64,000 nucleotides of DNA from positions 682,001-746,000 of the forward strand of contig OZ037872.1 in the NCBI GenBank assembly GCA_964035575.1. Reading direction: 5' to 3'. Source of the DNA: Rhynchopus sp. YZ270_cl-10. Lineage: Eukaryota > Euglenozoa > Diplonemea > Diplonemida > Diplonemidae. The notes below the pieces were generated by a model, which was given only the letters and a program-made list of their open reading frames with translations, searched no databases and had not been told where the DNA came from. Positions 30,736 to 38,620 of the stretch are shown here, piece after piece. The translations under genes were made by a program, and so were the position numbers. How positions within the stretch are numbered: position 1 is the stretch's first letter; each line of letters starts with the position of its first letter.

Positions 30736-30953
30736 CCCGTCACAGCCAGAACGCGACTCAATTGGTCAAACCGAAGGAAAAGGAAGCATGCATCATGGCG
30801 AAATTATAAAAGTAGCGTACCGTGCGCCTGCGGCGCAAGATTGCAACCCACCCTTCCCTGACATAGTTTGGCTGTAAAAATGTGCGATTATAAGCGCAAT
30901 TTTTTGAAATGTTGCGTACCGTGGCTTCGCTAGGAACCTTTGGGTGCCATGAC
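30736..30953 (+). repeat. Dispersed GTACCGTGGCTTCGCC repeat, copy 4
   Basis: Clearly homologous, nearly full-length match to 29925-30150, 0.8 kb away, with scattered substitutions and small indels. Confidence 0.75.
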
Positions 30954-31300
30954 CGCCCTTTCTTTGTCATAAATGTACTGGCTTACAATTCGTGTACCAC
31001 GTGCGCCTGGTGCACGAATTGCTATCAATTGGGTTTACAGCCAAGGGGGTTCAAGGCACACCACAACTGGCCCCAGCCGAAAAAACAACTTTGATTTTGG
31101 GTGGGTGGGTGAGAAAAAATGAATCCTCAGTTTTTGCCCCTGTTTGTTCAGGAAAAAATTCCTATATAAAACCCTGGAAAAGAAGCACAAAAAAAAAAAA
31201 AAAACTTGAAAGAAATGCACTCCACACATCACCATAGCTTACGCCCAATCCACAACACCTTAGAAAGATATTCCATAAGCCACACATTTCAAAAAAGAAT
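30954..31300. other. Spacer downstream of the R3H-like gene, upper part
   Basis: Holds a degenerate hairpin-family trace at about 31205-31240 (sense GATGTG, GGAG, TGCAT and CTTTCAAG, then a long T tract and TTCCAG). No gene seen. Confidence 0.35.
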
Positions 31301-31302
31301 AT

Positions 31303-31330
31303 AAGATGATCCTAAGCCTATCCTTAGTCA
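31303..31330 (-). repeat. Hairpin-family copy
   Basis: CTAAG/CTTAG stem with TGA/TCA outside; the loop is shortened to CCTATC. Sense tail GATCATCTTATATTC then T-rich. Confidence 0.65.
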
Positions 31331-31416
31331 CCTAAAAAAAAACTATGAACTTTCAAGAGAACCAACAAAATCTAGAAAGCTCAAAAAAGCGCGGTGTTTA
31401 GGCCACCTCACAACAT

Positions 31417-32400
31417 CTAGGCGGTAATATAGAACTGATCCCGGGTGAGAGGGATCCGCTCCTTTCTGCGGGCCTGGGCGTGTTTGTTGTCCCTGAGCTG
31501 TTTGAGGTAGGAGTCTGCACGGACAAGCCTGTTGTGCATGGTCTCAGGGTCTGTCAGGTCTAGGGAGGGGAACAACGTGGCAATGTCCTTATGATAGTTG
31601 CGGATCAGCGTAAAGGCCTCCGTCTCTTGCGCATCGAGGAGGGCCTGGTACTGCAGTTCCATGGGGTGTGCCTGTTTGGGAGAACGCGGGCTGCCGTTTG
31701 ATTCAGTTGCATTCTCAAATCCGATTTTTTTTGTGTTCTTCGTCTTTACAAAAGACATAGCCCGTACATCCCCACTGCCACAACAACGTACCGTCAATTT
31801 GTACGACTTCGCAACCTTTGTCAACGTTTTGCGTTGATGTCTATCACACAAACAGTACCGCATCGTGCGCATCTCTGCGTCCATCAGAAACAGCTGCAGA
31901 GACAGCTGCAAAGTTCTGACCCCATCCTCACCTAACGCATTGAGGTCCGCCTTCCCGAAGTCTCCCATGACATTGCAGCCACGACGCCTTCTGCTGATCT
32001 CAATGTCGTCACGCTTCTTTACCTTCAGCGGAAGATCCTCTGGTGTCGTTTCGTCTTCAATGGAGGAAGCAGTGGACACAGAGCACGACGGTCCGCTCGA
32101 TGCCGACCTCGAGAGCGACTGCCCTTCAAGCGACCCGGAGGAGTACTCACTGAAGGAGAGGCGGCGGAGCTCCTCCTCGCGTGCAAGGAGGTGTTCCTCG
32201 TTGGCACGGCGGCGCTCTTCGCTGCGACGTTTCGCACGGCTCACGCGAACGTTCTTTGTATGGTTGTCCTGTGGTGTCAACGTCGGCGATGTCGCTGCCG
32301 GGCATGTATACCGGCACATCATCAACAGATCACCACTCCCCTCAGGCAACTCATCATTGCACATCCAATACTGCATGTTCCCTTTCGTCTGTCTAGGCAT
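31417..32400 (-). CDS. R3H-like single-stranded nucleic-acid-binding protein
   Basis: 327 residues from the ATG at 32400 (MPRQTKGN). The N-terminus has MQYWMC...MMCRYTC, a small Cys cluster; then a basic Arg/Glu helix (RAKRRSEERRRANEEHLLAREEELRRL), a Ser-rich linker and a domain at about 150-225 ending TLTKVAKSYKLTVRCCGSGDVRAMSFVKTKN. Its layout resembles the R3H domain (helix, then K/R-V-A-x-x-Y-x-L and R-x-x-x-x-K-T), which binds single-stranded RNA/DNA, but the signature His appears replaced. The pyrimidine tract CATTCTCTTCTGTAG ends 23 nt before the ATG (exon start at 32423). Domain call moderate, role unknown. Confidence 0.6.
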   Translation of the reverse strand: MPRQTKGNMQYWMCNDELPEGSGDLLMMCRYTCPAATSPTLTPQDNHTKNVRVSRAKRRSEERRRANEEHLLAREEELRRLSFSEYSSGSLEGQSLSRSASSGPSCSVSTASSIEDETTPEDLPLKVKKRDDIEISRRRRGCNVMGDFGKADLNALGEDGVRTLQLSLQLFLMDAEMRTMRYCLCDRHQRKTLTKVAKSYKLTVRCCGSGDVRAMSFVKTKNTKKIGFENATESNGSPRSPKQAHPMELQYQALLDAQETEAFTLIRNYHKDIATLFPSLDLTDPETMHNRLVRADSYLKQLRDNKHAQARRKERIPLTRDQFYITA

Positions 32401-32679
32401 GCAATGAATCCGCAAAGGTGGCCCTACAGAAGAGAATGAGATGAAGGGTGGAGGGGGGTGAAGTAAGGAAAGTAAAAAAAATGAAGAAGAGATGGTTTTT
32501 TTTTTGAATACTGTGTAATCTACTAACTAACTAAGGAAAGGGGTCAGCAAAAGGAGAGGAAGAAAGGCACAGAAATGCCTCACACCCCCTAAAATACTGT
32601 TATTTTTTCGACTATTTTTTGCCCAATACCACCCTTCTGAATAGGCTAGGATACTTTACTTGGGTGTTCCATTTTTTTT

Positions 32680-34599
32680 TCACCTCCGCGGGCGCTGCAT
32701 TGCTGAGGATATTGGAGGCACTTCGGATGAATTAGACTGCCTCCTCTTCAAGCTCGGTCTCCGAGGTGGCGCTGGCACATGCTGTATAGCCTCTAGGCTG
32801 AGACCTTCCCCTCCCCCTCCTCCTCCCTCCTCCCGCACACTTTCCCGACGCTGTGAAGACTGCCGTATACTGGGAAGCCTTCGCACAGTGTCTTCATTAT
32901 CAGCCCCGCTGGAAGAGAGACGACGACGTGGCATTCTCTCCCCTACGAAAGAGCTACGACGTCTGCTGTCTTGCCGAGGGAAGATACGCGCTTCGATGTC
33001 TCCCTCAGCATGAGAACTGCTGATTGAATCATTTCTTGGAATTGAACGGAAGCTGTTTCGGAAGGAGCTGTGGCTACCTCCCCCACCTCCACCTCCACCC
33101 CCACCAGACCTATTCGAAAAGGTGCTATTAGTCCGTTTGATGCTGCTAAGAGAATCTACTCGATGCACCGCCTCTCTAGTCAAACGAAACTGATGACTGC
33201 TATCCCACAGATCCGCCTTCGCCAAGGCAGGCCCCACCTCACCCTTCTGCAACTCCTCCTCCTGTTGAATCCTGGTGTTCACAACGTCTGACTGACTGGG
33301 CTCCCAATCCATCCAAAGAAGCGTCCATGAATCGGGTGTACCACGTTTTATATCTGACTGTGCTCCGGTCATTCGAGCACACCGTCGTTGCGCCCATTTA
33401 CCACGAAGCTGTACTAAAACCTGATGAAGTTCATTTAAAGTCCGTGCAGTAGGAGAAAGAAGAGGTACATCCTTTTCTATAAGAGAAGGTTCTTTGAAGA
33501 GAACAGAGGAGCGGCGTCGTCCCATGGCGGGGTGGTTTATGGGGGTGTGGGGTTCGGGGCTTTGGGAGTCGGAGGGTGAGCGTGGGGAGGCTATTTTGTG
33601 GCGTGAGCGGGCCCGTTTTTTGCGCCACCACAATGTGACAATCGCGCAGCGGCGTTCCCCGGGCTTCATGCCGTCGATGTGGGTGAGGCGTTTTATGTTG
33701 TCGGGTTGGTTGCTGAGGGCGTGGGAGGAGCGTCGCATCACCTCTGTTAAGCGTCGTCGCTCTGCTCTGTCCTCATTCTCCCATTTTGAGAGTACTGTGG
33801 TAAACGCTTGATCCCTCAAACGCAGGTATTTCCGAAACACCCGTTGAATGCTCCGTGCCGCAAGAATCGTTCTCCGAATCCGTTGAAACAGAATCCCAAA
33901 AAAAAGCTTTCTCTTCATAATCGGGCTTGACAAAAACACCCGCATCAGATCCACCTTCTCCATCAAATTGCCTCTCGAAAACTTTTCCTTTAGATTATCT
34001 TCCGACGGATGGTATCGAATCCCATAACTCCTACGCAATAGATTTACCCTCTGTTCCCACACTTCTGCTGCCCTTGCGGACTCTGCGCACTCTGCTCGCA
34101 TTTTAATCCCACTGCTCTCGTGCTCCTCCACCTCTGAGCTGTGCAGTTTGTAGAGCAACGTCGTTTCTGTTAACGTACTAGCATTCGGGTCTGTAAGGGG
34201 TGCCCAGGTTTGGAGGTGCGGGGTGTTGTCTTGCGTTGCGTCTGCGCGGAAGAGGGGGTTAGGAAACTCTGGGTCCGATGTGTCACAGAGTTGCCAGGAT
34301 TCAGAGAAGGGGTCATAGGTGATGGAGAAGGAGGAGCTGCGGTGATGCCATGAAGGGCGATGTGGGTGGCAGCGGGGAGCGAGGAGGTACATCCCGCCGA
34401 TGTGGGTGGTGGGGTCGGCAGGAGCGGTCGAGGTGGTGCCAGGAGGAGCCGTGACAGTGCCGGACACAACCAAGACCTCCGGGGTATCGCTGACCCTCAA
34501 CGAAAACGCCGTGCAATGTCTATACTCCTGCTGCAACCTCCGCATCTCACTATGCCCACCCCGCTCCTCTGCAAATAATGACTCTACAAAATGGGACAT
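32680..34599 (-). CDS. IQ-motif protein, Arg/Ser-rich, function unknown
   Basis: 639 residues from the ATG at 34599 (MSHFVESL). The N-terminal domain (about 30-150) has GGMYLLAP, SFSITYDPFSESWQLCDT and TWAPLTD, resembling the small beta modules often fused to protist cytoskeletal proteins. The middle holds a helix with AARSIQRVFRKYLRL, a good IQ (calmodulin or light-chain binding) motif. The rest is Arg/Ser-rich and low-complexity, with GGGGGGGGG and RRRSS clusters likely to be phosphorylated. CATCTAACTATTCAG, with a CTAAC branch-like site, ends 21 nt before the ATG. A calmodulin-bound cytoskeletal or signalling role is inference. Confidence 0.7.
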   Translation of the reverse strand: MSHFVESLFAEERGGHSEMRRLQQEYRHCTAFSLRVSDTPEVLVVSGTVTAPPGTTSTAPADPTTHIGGMYLLAPRCHPHRPSWHHRSSSFSITYDPFSESWQLCDTSDPEFPNPLFRADATQDNTPHLQTWAPLTDPNASTLTETTLLYKLHSSEVEEHESSGIKMRAECAESARAAEVWEQRVNLLRRSYGIRYHPSEDNLKEKFSRGNLMEKVDLMRVFLSSPIMKRKLFFGILFQRIRRTILAARSIQRVFRKYLRLRDQAFTTVLSKWENEDRAERRRLTEVMRRSSHALSNQPDNIKRLTHIDGMKPGERRCAIVTLWWRKKRARSRHKIASPRSPSDSQSPEPHTPINHPAMGRRRSSVLFKEPSLIEKDVPLLSPTARTLNELHQVLVQLRGKWAQRRCARMTGAQSDIKRGTPDSWTLLWMDWEPSQSDVVNTRIQQEEELQKGEVGPALAKADLWDSSHQFRLTREAVHRVDSLSSIKRTNSTFSNRSGGGGGGGGGGSHSSFRNSFRSIPRNDSISSSHAEGDIEARIFPRQDSRRRSSFVGERMPRRRLSSSGADNEDTVRRLPSIRQSSQRRESVREEGGGGGGEGLSLEAIQHVPAPPRRPSLKRRQSNSSEVPPISSAMQRPRR

Positions 34600-35162
34600 A
34601 TGGTTTCCTTTTTGAAAAAACTGAATAGTTAGATGAAAAAACGTTGAATTGGAGGGGCTAGAGTGGGGGCATATATTGTTACAGTATACACGACGCCTCA
34701 TGTCATAAGGACATGCAAAATGATATCTCACTTTCTGACATATCCTTATGATATGTACCATAGTTTGTAGTTAGTCTGAGTCAGACTGACTCATCTCGCA
34801 CCCCTCTCGCACTCGAGTGCGAGGAGTGCGAGAGCAGTGCGAGAGGGGTGCGAGAAATGTCCGATCCTCGACCTGGCCCAAAAATCAGTCTGATTCAGAC
34901 TACAAACCATGATGTACATGTTATTTCACATGGTAGGTGGAGAAAGGGAGAGACTAGATAGTACTCAGGGGGGTCTTTTTTTCAAATTTCAATTAAATCT
35001 GGTACAATAGATAAGAATCAACAAACAATTTGAGAAGGGGGAGAAGGGGAGAAGAAGCTACAAGTACACAAAAAAAAAAAAAACTCTGTTTTGAGTTTTT
35101 TTAAAAGGGGGCTGTCTGCTGCGGTCAGCTGCAGACTGCAAAATTCTAAATATAGTCCTTTT
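34600..35162. other. Spacer with a small MITE
   Basis: Contains the 34759-34911 element and otherwise AT-rich DNA with short poly(A/T). No gene seen. Confidence 0.4.
34759..34911. mobile_element. Small MITE with 6-bp target duplication
   Basis: Ends CATAGTTTGTAGT (34759-34771) and ACTACAAACCATG (34899-34911) are inverted with one mismatch and continue into CTGAGTCAGACTGA / TCAGTCTGATTCAG. ATGTAC flanks both sides (34753-34758 and 34912-34917). The interior is a second palindrome built on TCTCGCACCCCTCTCGCACT. No coding; superfamily uncertain. Confidence 0.7.
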
Positions 35163-35561
35163 TTAACGAAGCAGCGCGCTTTGAAGGGAGTGCTGGTGGA
35201 AGCTGCGCATTTGGGAGGTCCATTTTGAGTTTGCTGCAATGCCGTCGGCGACACGCTTTGCATCCACTGCGGAGACTGCGGTGTTGTGTTCTTCAAGAAG
35301 CGCGACGCTCACATCGTTGTTGCGTGGGATGAAGAGGTTGGGTTTAACGATGTTCACATCCTCGTATGTGTGCGGCGGCGGCGGGCACGCACGCACATCC
35401 AAATACGGATGCCTCGGCTGCCCACCCACACCCACCACCCGCCCCCCAACTACATCACACCTCTTGACATACTCGGGTCCTCCAACCACTGCAGTAGGCT
35501 GAAAGGCTACCATAGATGGGACAGATGGGACAGCAATCGCAGAGGTGGCGGCAGCAGGCAT
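35163..35561 (-). CDS. Small protein of unknown function
   Basis: 132 residues from the ATG at 35561 (MPAAATSAIAV); the frame extends upstream, but through a Pro/Ser/Leu-rich stretch that is really the pyrimidine-rich leader, which contains CCCCCTAG at 35603-35604. Hydrophobic/Gly N-terminal half, CPPPPHTYED in the middle and a helical end (SKWTSQMRSFHQHSLQSALLR). No signal peptide, span or family I recognise. Short basic proteins of this build occur among axonemal proteins, but that is only a guess. Confidence 0.55.
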   Translation of the reverse strand: MPAAATSAIAVPSVPSMVAFQPTAVVGGPEYVKRCDVVGGRVVGVGGQPRHPYLDVRACPPPPHTYEDVNIVKPNLFIPRNNDVSVALLEEHNTAVSAVDAKRVADGIAANSKWTSQMRSFHQHSLQSALLR

Positions 35562-35699
35562 TTTGCAAAGATGTGTTAAAAAAAGATGTGGAAGAAGGAA
35601 TCCTAGGGGGGAGTGAGTGAGCGGGAGAAGAGAGGGAGCAGGGGGAGAAGGGGACGACATAATTTGAGGAAGCATGTGAAAGAAAATGTAAGGCTCTTT

Positions 35700-35731
35700 A
35701 AGATGAACCTAAGCCTCTCGTGTTCAATCTT
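35700..35731 (-). repeat. Hairpin-family copy with rebuilt stem
   Basis: AAGAT/ATCTT and GAAC/GTTC pair around CTAAGCCTCTCGT. The usual GCTTAG arm is gone, replaced by GTTC that pairs with GAAC, a strong compensatory case. Lies about 95 nt upstream (sense) of the acceptor at 35603-35604. Confidence 0.7.
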
Positions 35732-35768
35732 GACAACGATCGTTACCGGAGGAGAAAAGGGTTTGGTA

Positions 35769-35797
35769 AGATGGACCTAAGCCGTGCTTCGTTATCT
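35769..35797 (-). repeat. Hairpin-family copy, short loop
   Basis: AGAT/ATCT outside, AAGC/GCTT inside, loop only CGT. Sense tail CCATCTTACCAAAC, then TTTTCTCCTCC. Confidence 0.65.
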
Positions 35798-36003
35798 AAA
35801 TAGGGGAGGGGAAGGTGTAAAAACTATATATAAAAAAAAAAGTAAGGCCATCCTTTTTTGTGTGTGAGGTCTGGTTTCATGCTATGGGTTCAAGGCGGTA
35901 AAAGGATACCTCCCGCACAAAAAGAAAAAAGAAAAGAAAAAGAGGAAAGAAGCGCCACAACTAAATACTAAAGAAGGAACAGACAGGATAAAGAAAACTG
36001 GGA

Positions 36004-36036
36004 TAAGATGCACATGTCTCACAGCACATGCACCTG
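36004..36036 (-). repeat. Hairpin-family copy
   Basis: CATGT/ACATG stem around CTCACAGC. Sense tail GCATCTTATCCCAG, a 40-nt pyrimidine-rich tract and CTTTAG near 35967. Confidence 0.6.
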
Positions 36037-36187
36037 TAAATTCCATAACACGAAGTGTTCTGGGTTTTCATAGAAGTTGACAGTCGCAAAAGCTTTCACG
36101 GACACCGCCATCCAAAGAAAGGGATCATCGGAGAACGTTGCGGGGTGATCTGGAATGATCGTAAACCGTAGATCGAGACTAAATTCT

Positions 36188-36272
36188 AAGAAATGGGAGT
36201 TCCTCTCGTACTACCCCATATTGCTGTCGACATACGCTGGCCCGAGGGGCTCTCTCTCCATCAGTAGGGTAA

Positions 36273-36316
<44 letters not shown>
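36188..36316 (-). rRNA. Partial large-subunit rRNA (3' domain incl. sarcin-ricin loop)
   Basis: On the minus strand: GGGAACGTGAGCTGGG, TTTAGACCGTCGTGAGACAG, GTTTTACCCTACTGATG and, after a diverged stretch, GTACGAGAGGAAC (36199-36211). These are universal eukaryotic 25-28S landmarks around the sarcin-ricin loop. Sequence outside the block does not match LSU as I know it, and GACATACGCTGG occurs at 36230-36241 and again at 36317-36328. The rest of the rRNA is absent. A dispersed fragment or pseudogene is likeliest; a functional piece of a fragmented rRNA gene is possible. Confidence 0.7.
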
Positions 36317-36357
36317 GACATACGCTGGGGGGTGGTAGATGGTTGTCAGGTCCAGGT

Positions 36358-36443
36358 GGGTGAGGTTAGGTTCGCCCATGGGTGAGCAATTTGTGTGCAG
36401 TTTCTCACCCAATTGCTCACCTATAGGTGAACTAACCTCACCC
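36358..36443. repeat. Inverted repeat, about 30-bp arms
   Basis: GGGTGAGGTTAG at 36358 is mirrored by CTAACCTCACCC ending 36443, continuing into ATGGGTGAGCAA / TTGCTCACCTAT with few mismatches. A small foldback next to the rRNA fragment. Confidence 0.6.
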
Positions 36444-36903
36444 ATGCAATTTGCACACCCGCTTTTTGCTCACCCGACAACCGTGTACCACTCATAGCAT
36501 CCCATCTTTTTTGCCTACTTTCGCACCATTTTTTCCCCTGGCGAGAGACAAAGTATTCAAAGTCTCAGCGCAGAGCAGCAACGAAAGAGAGAAAAACTTG
36601 AAAGAATTTTTTTTCCCCTTCCACCGTGCACATCATAAAGGTTGTAAAATGAACTAAACCTCTCATACTTCACTCAACGAAGAAAATCGGTAAGCCTCAT
36701 AAATATCACTTGACCATCTTTAATAAAAACCACACACACGCCATCAACTGAACAACCAACACTACTTTGTCCAGAAGAAAAAAACCTAAAGCGGTGTTCA
36801 AAAAACTGCCATCATTCCCTACCTCCCCTCTTCCCTCCCTGACAAAATCGCTATCTTCAGGGAAAACTTCTTTTACCTAAACTCTCTCTCTCTCATTTTC
36901 TCA
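36444..36903. other. Spacer downstream of the MIF4G gene
   Basis: Contains a degenerate hairpin copy at 36641-36680 (GAACTAAACCTCTCATAC; poor stem) and pyrimidine-rich DNA near 36820-36900. No gene seen. Confidence 0.4.
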
Positions 36904-37650
36904 CTATATGCAGACTGGAGCCTCAGTTTCTCTGGTTTCTTTTACCATTCGCTTTTTGTTCTGAGAAGGGCTTGGGTGGCTGAGGAGGGGGGTTTGCTGG
37001 CGGGTGTCAGGCCAGCCTTCAGAATGGAGTTGGAGGAGGTTGTCTATCAAAAGGCGGGTTGATGCTGGGTAGTGTGGGCGCAGGTCGTCAAGCCTGCTGA
37101 CATAGAGCTTTAGATTGGCTGGCGCGTCTTCACGGAGGTACTGCGCACAGAGTGACAGCATGCTGTGCACCACAGTGATGCACAGTGCAGAGGGAATATA
37201 GGCACGCGAAGCGGTGGCACCAAATAGACAGTGAATAACGCAAGACTGTACAATTTTCGCGCTTACAACGCGGTGAAGATAGAGTTGTGTAATAAAAGTA
37301 CAGACGCACCGTGTGGTCCCGCAGGCCTCATCGCTGTCAGGCAAGAAACGGTTGAAGCAGACCTCGCATCGTTCGTGGAGGTATCTCTTGAAGTGGCGGT
37401 TTGTCACTGCATCCGATGATTTGAGAACCCTCCTGATCAACTCTGAGTACACATCGGTTCGTAATGACTCATGAATCGCCTTCGCCACAATCAATTCGAC
37501 GACAACCTGGATGTCATCCTCCCCCTCCCCCTCCATCACTCTGATAAGCCGATCTGCCTCTTGCACAACACGAGATCGGGTGACTCTATTAAGAATAAGA
37601 CGTGTTTCACGCGCAACACCTCGCGAGCAATCATCAAAACTGAGATTCAT
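36904..37650 (-). CDS. Short MIF4G-domain protein (eIF4G-like)
   Basis: 248 residues. Residues about 18-205 read as a MIF4G HEAT-type helical domain: ILNRVTRSRVVQEADRLIRVM, VVVELIVAKAIHESLRTDVYSELI, a Cys-containing HFKRYLHERCEVCFNRF, and VCTFITQLYLHRVVSAKIVQSCVIHCL. This follows the eIF4G pattern (I-x-x-K-A-x-x-E...Y; F-I-x-x-L-Y). MIF4G domains bind eIF4A-type helicases or RNA in translation, NMD and cap-binding complexes. The protein has little beyond the domain, so it resembles minimal eIF4G/PAIP1-like factors. The C-terminal 35 residues are basic and disordered. TTTACCCAATGATTGTAG ends 11-12 nt before the ATG. Confidence 0.7.
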   Translation of the reverse strand: MNLSFDDCSRGVARETRLILNRVTRSRVVQEADRLIRVMEGEGEDDIQVVVELIVAKAIHESLRTDVYSELIRRVLKSSDAVTNRHFKRYLHERCEVCFNRFLPDSDEACGTTRCVCTFITQLYLHRVVSAKIVQSCVIHCLFGATASRAYIPSALCITVVHSMLSLCAQYLREDAPANLKLYVSRLDDLRPHYPASTRLLIDNLLQLHSEGWPDTRQQTPLLSHPSPSQNKKRMVKETRETEAPVCI

Positions 37651-38620
37651 TTTTAGTGTATCCTACAATCATTGGGTAAAGAAGCAGGCAGGAGAAGGAG
37701 AATATGGACATCAAAAAGGGGGAGGGAGGGAGGGGGAGATGAGAGAGAGGGAAGATATAATTTCAAAGCGGATTACTCTACTTTCAACTGTGGGAGGAAG
37801 AGGAGGCCTCTCCACGGGTAAATTGTTTTTTTTCACTTAGGTTTGATAAGGGTTTTAAAATAACACAAAAAAAATTCTGACAAAAACGGAGCATCCCTGT
37901 AAAGGAAATGGTAGGTTCTTCGTTTTTGGTTGTCTTGGATTTTCTTTTTTTTTTTCGGTTCTATTTTTTTAAAGCAATTGTCTTGCTTTTGTGTTCGGGT
38001 AAATGATTAGCGGCACAAAAAAAAATTTTTTTTGCAACGAAAAATAAACCTGCAACGGCTGGGGTTTTTGGAACTGAGTAGGGGCTTAGAGAAGATAGTG
38101 TGATACAGACTGTGCACACTCTTTCAATATTTAAAGGAAGGGAAGACTAGGAAGTGTCGCAAGGCAGTGAGGGTGGGATACGGCGATTAGTAACAACCGT
38201 TCACTTGCCCATTCACCAGACAACACCTCACCACACAATACCCAATACAACCGAAGGCACAGCACATAGAGAGAGATGCAGGCACCTCCGACTGACCCAC
38301 TGATTAACAATGATGCCAGCCCAAGATGAAAAGCACAATGAAATAACGGAAACAGCAGAGAGAAAAATGAAATCTGCTTGTCGGATACAAATCTGGTCCT
38401 CTTACACAAATTGCTCAGCATAGGGGACACTAACAAAATAATGGGAAAAATAGGTAAATCAGGCTTGCAAATCAACAAGGGCTTTACAACCGTTGATGAC
38501 ATACTGCCACGATCCCTTCCCTACGGAAAACACAACAAAACCTGATTTTTTTATATTTTTTTTTCCTTCCTTCCTTCCTCTTCACATATCCTCCACAACT
38601 CACATTACCCACCCCAACCC
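37651..38620. other. Spacer between MIF4G and giant genes
   Basis: Purine-rich at 37690-37770, A/T runs at 37860-38060, TCAGTCGG module copy 4 at 38275-38337. No gene seen. Confidence 0.4.
38275..38337 (-). repeat. TCAGTCGG module, copy 4
   Basis: Sense CTTTTCATCTTGG, GCTGGCATCA, a variable stretch, then GTGGGTCAGTCGGAGGTGCC and TGCATC. Lies in the 3' flank of the giant gene. No hairpin copy follows it. Confidence 0.6.
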
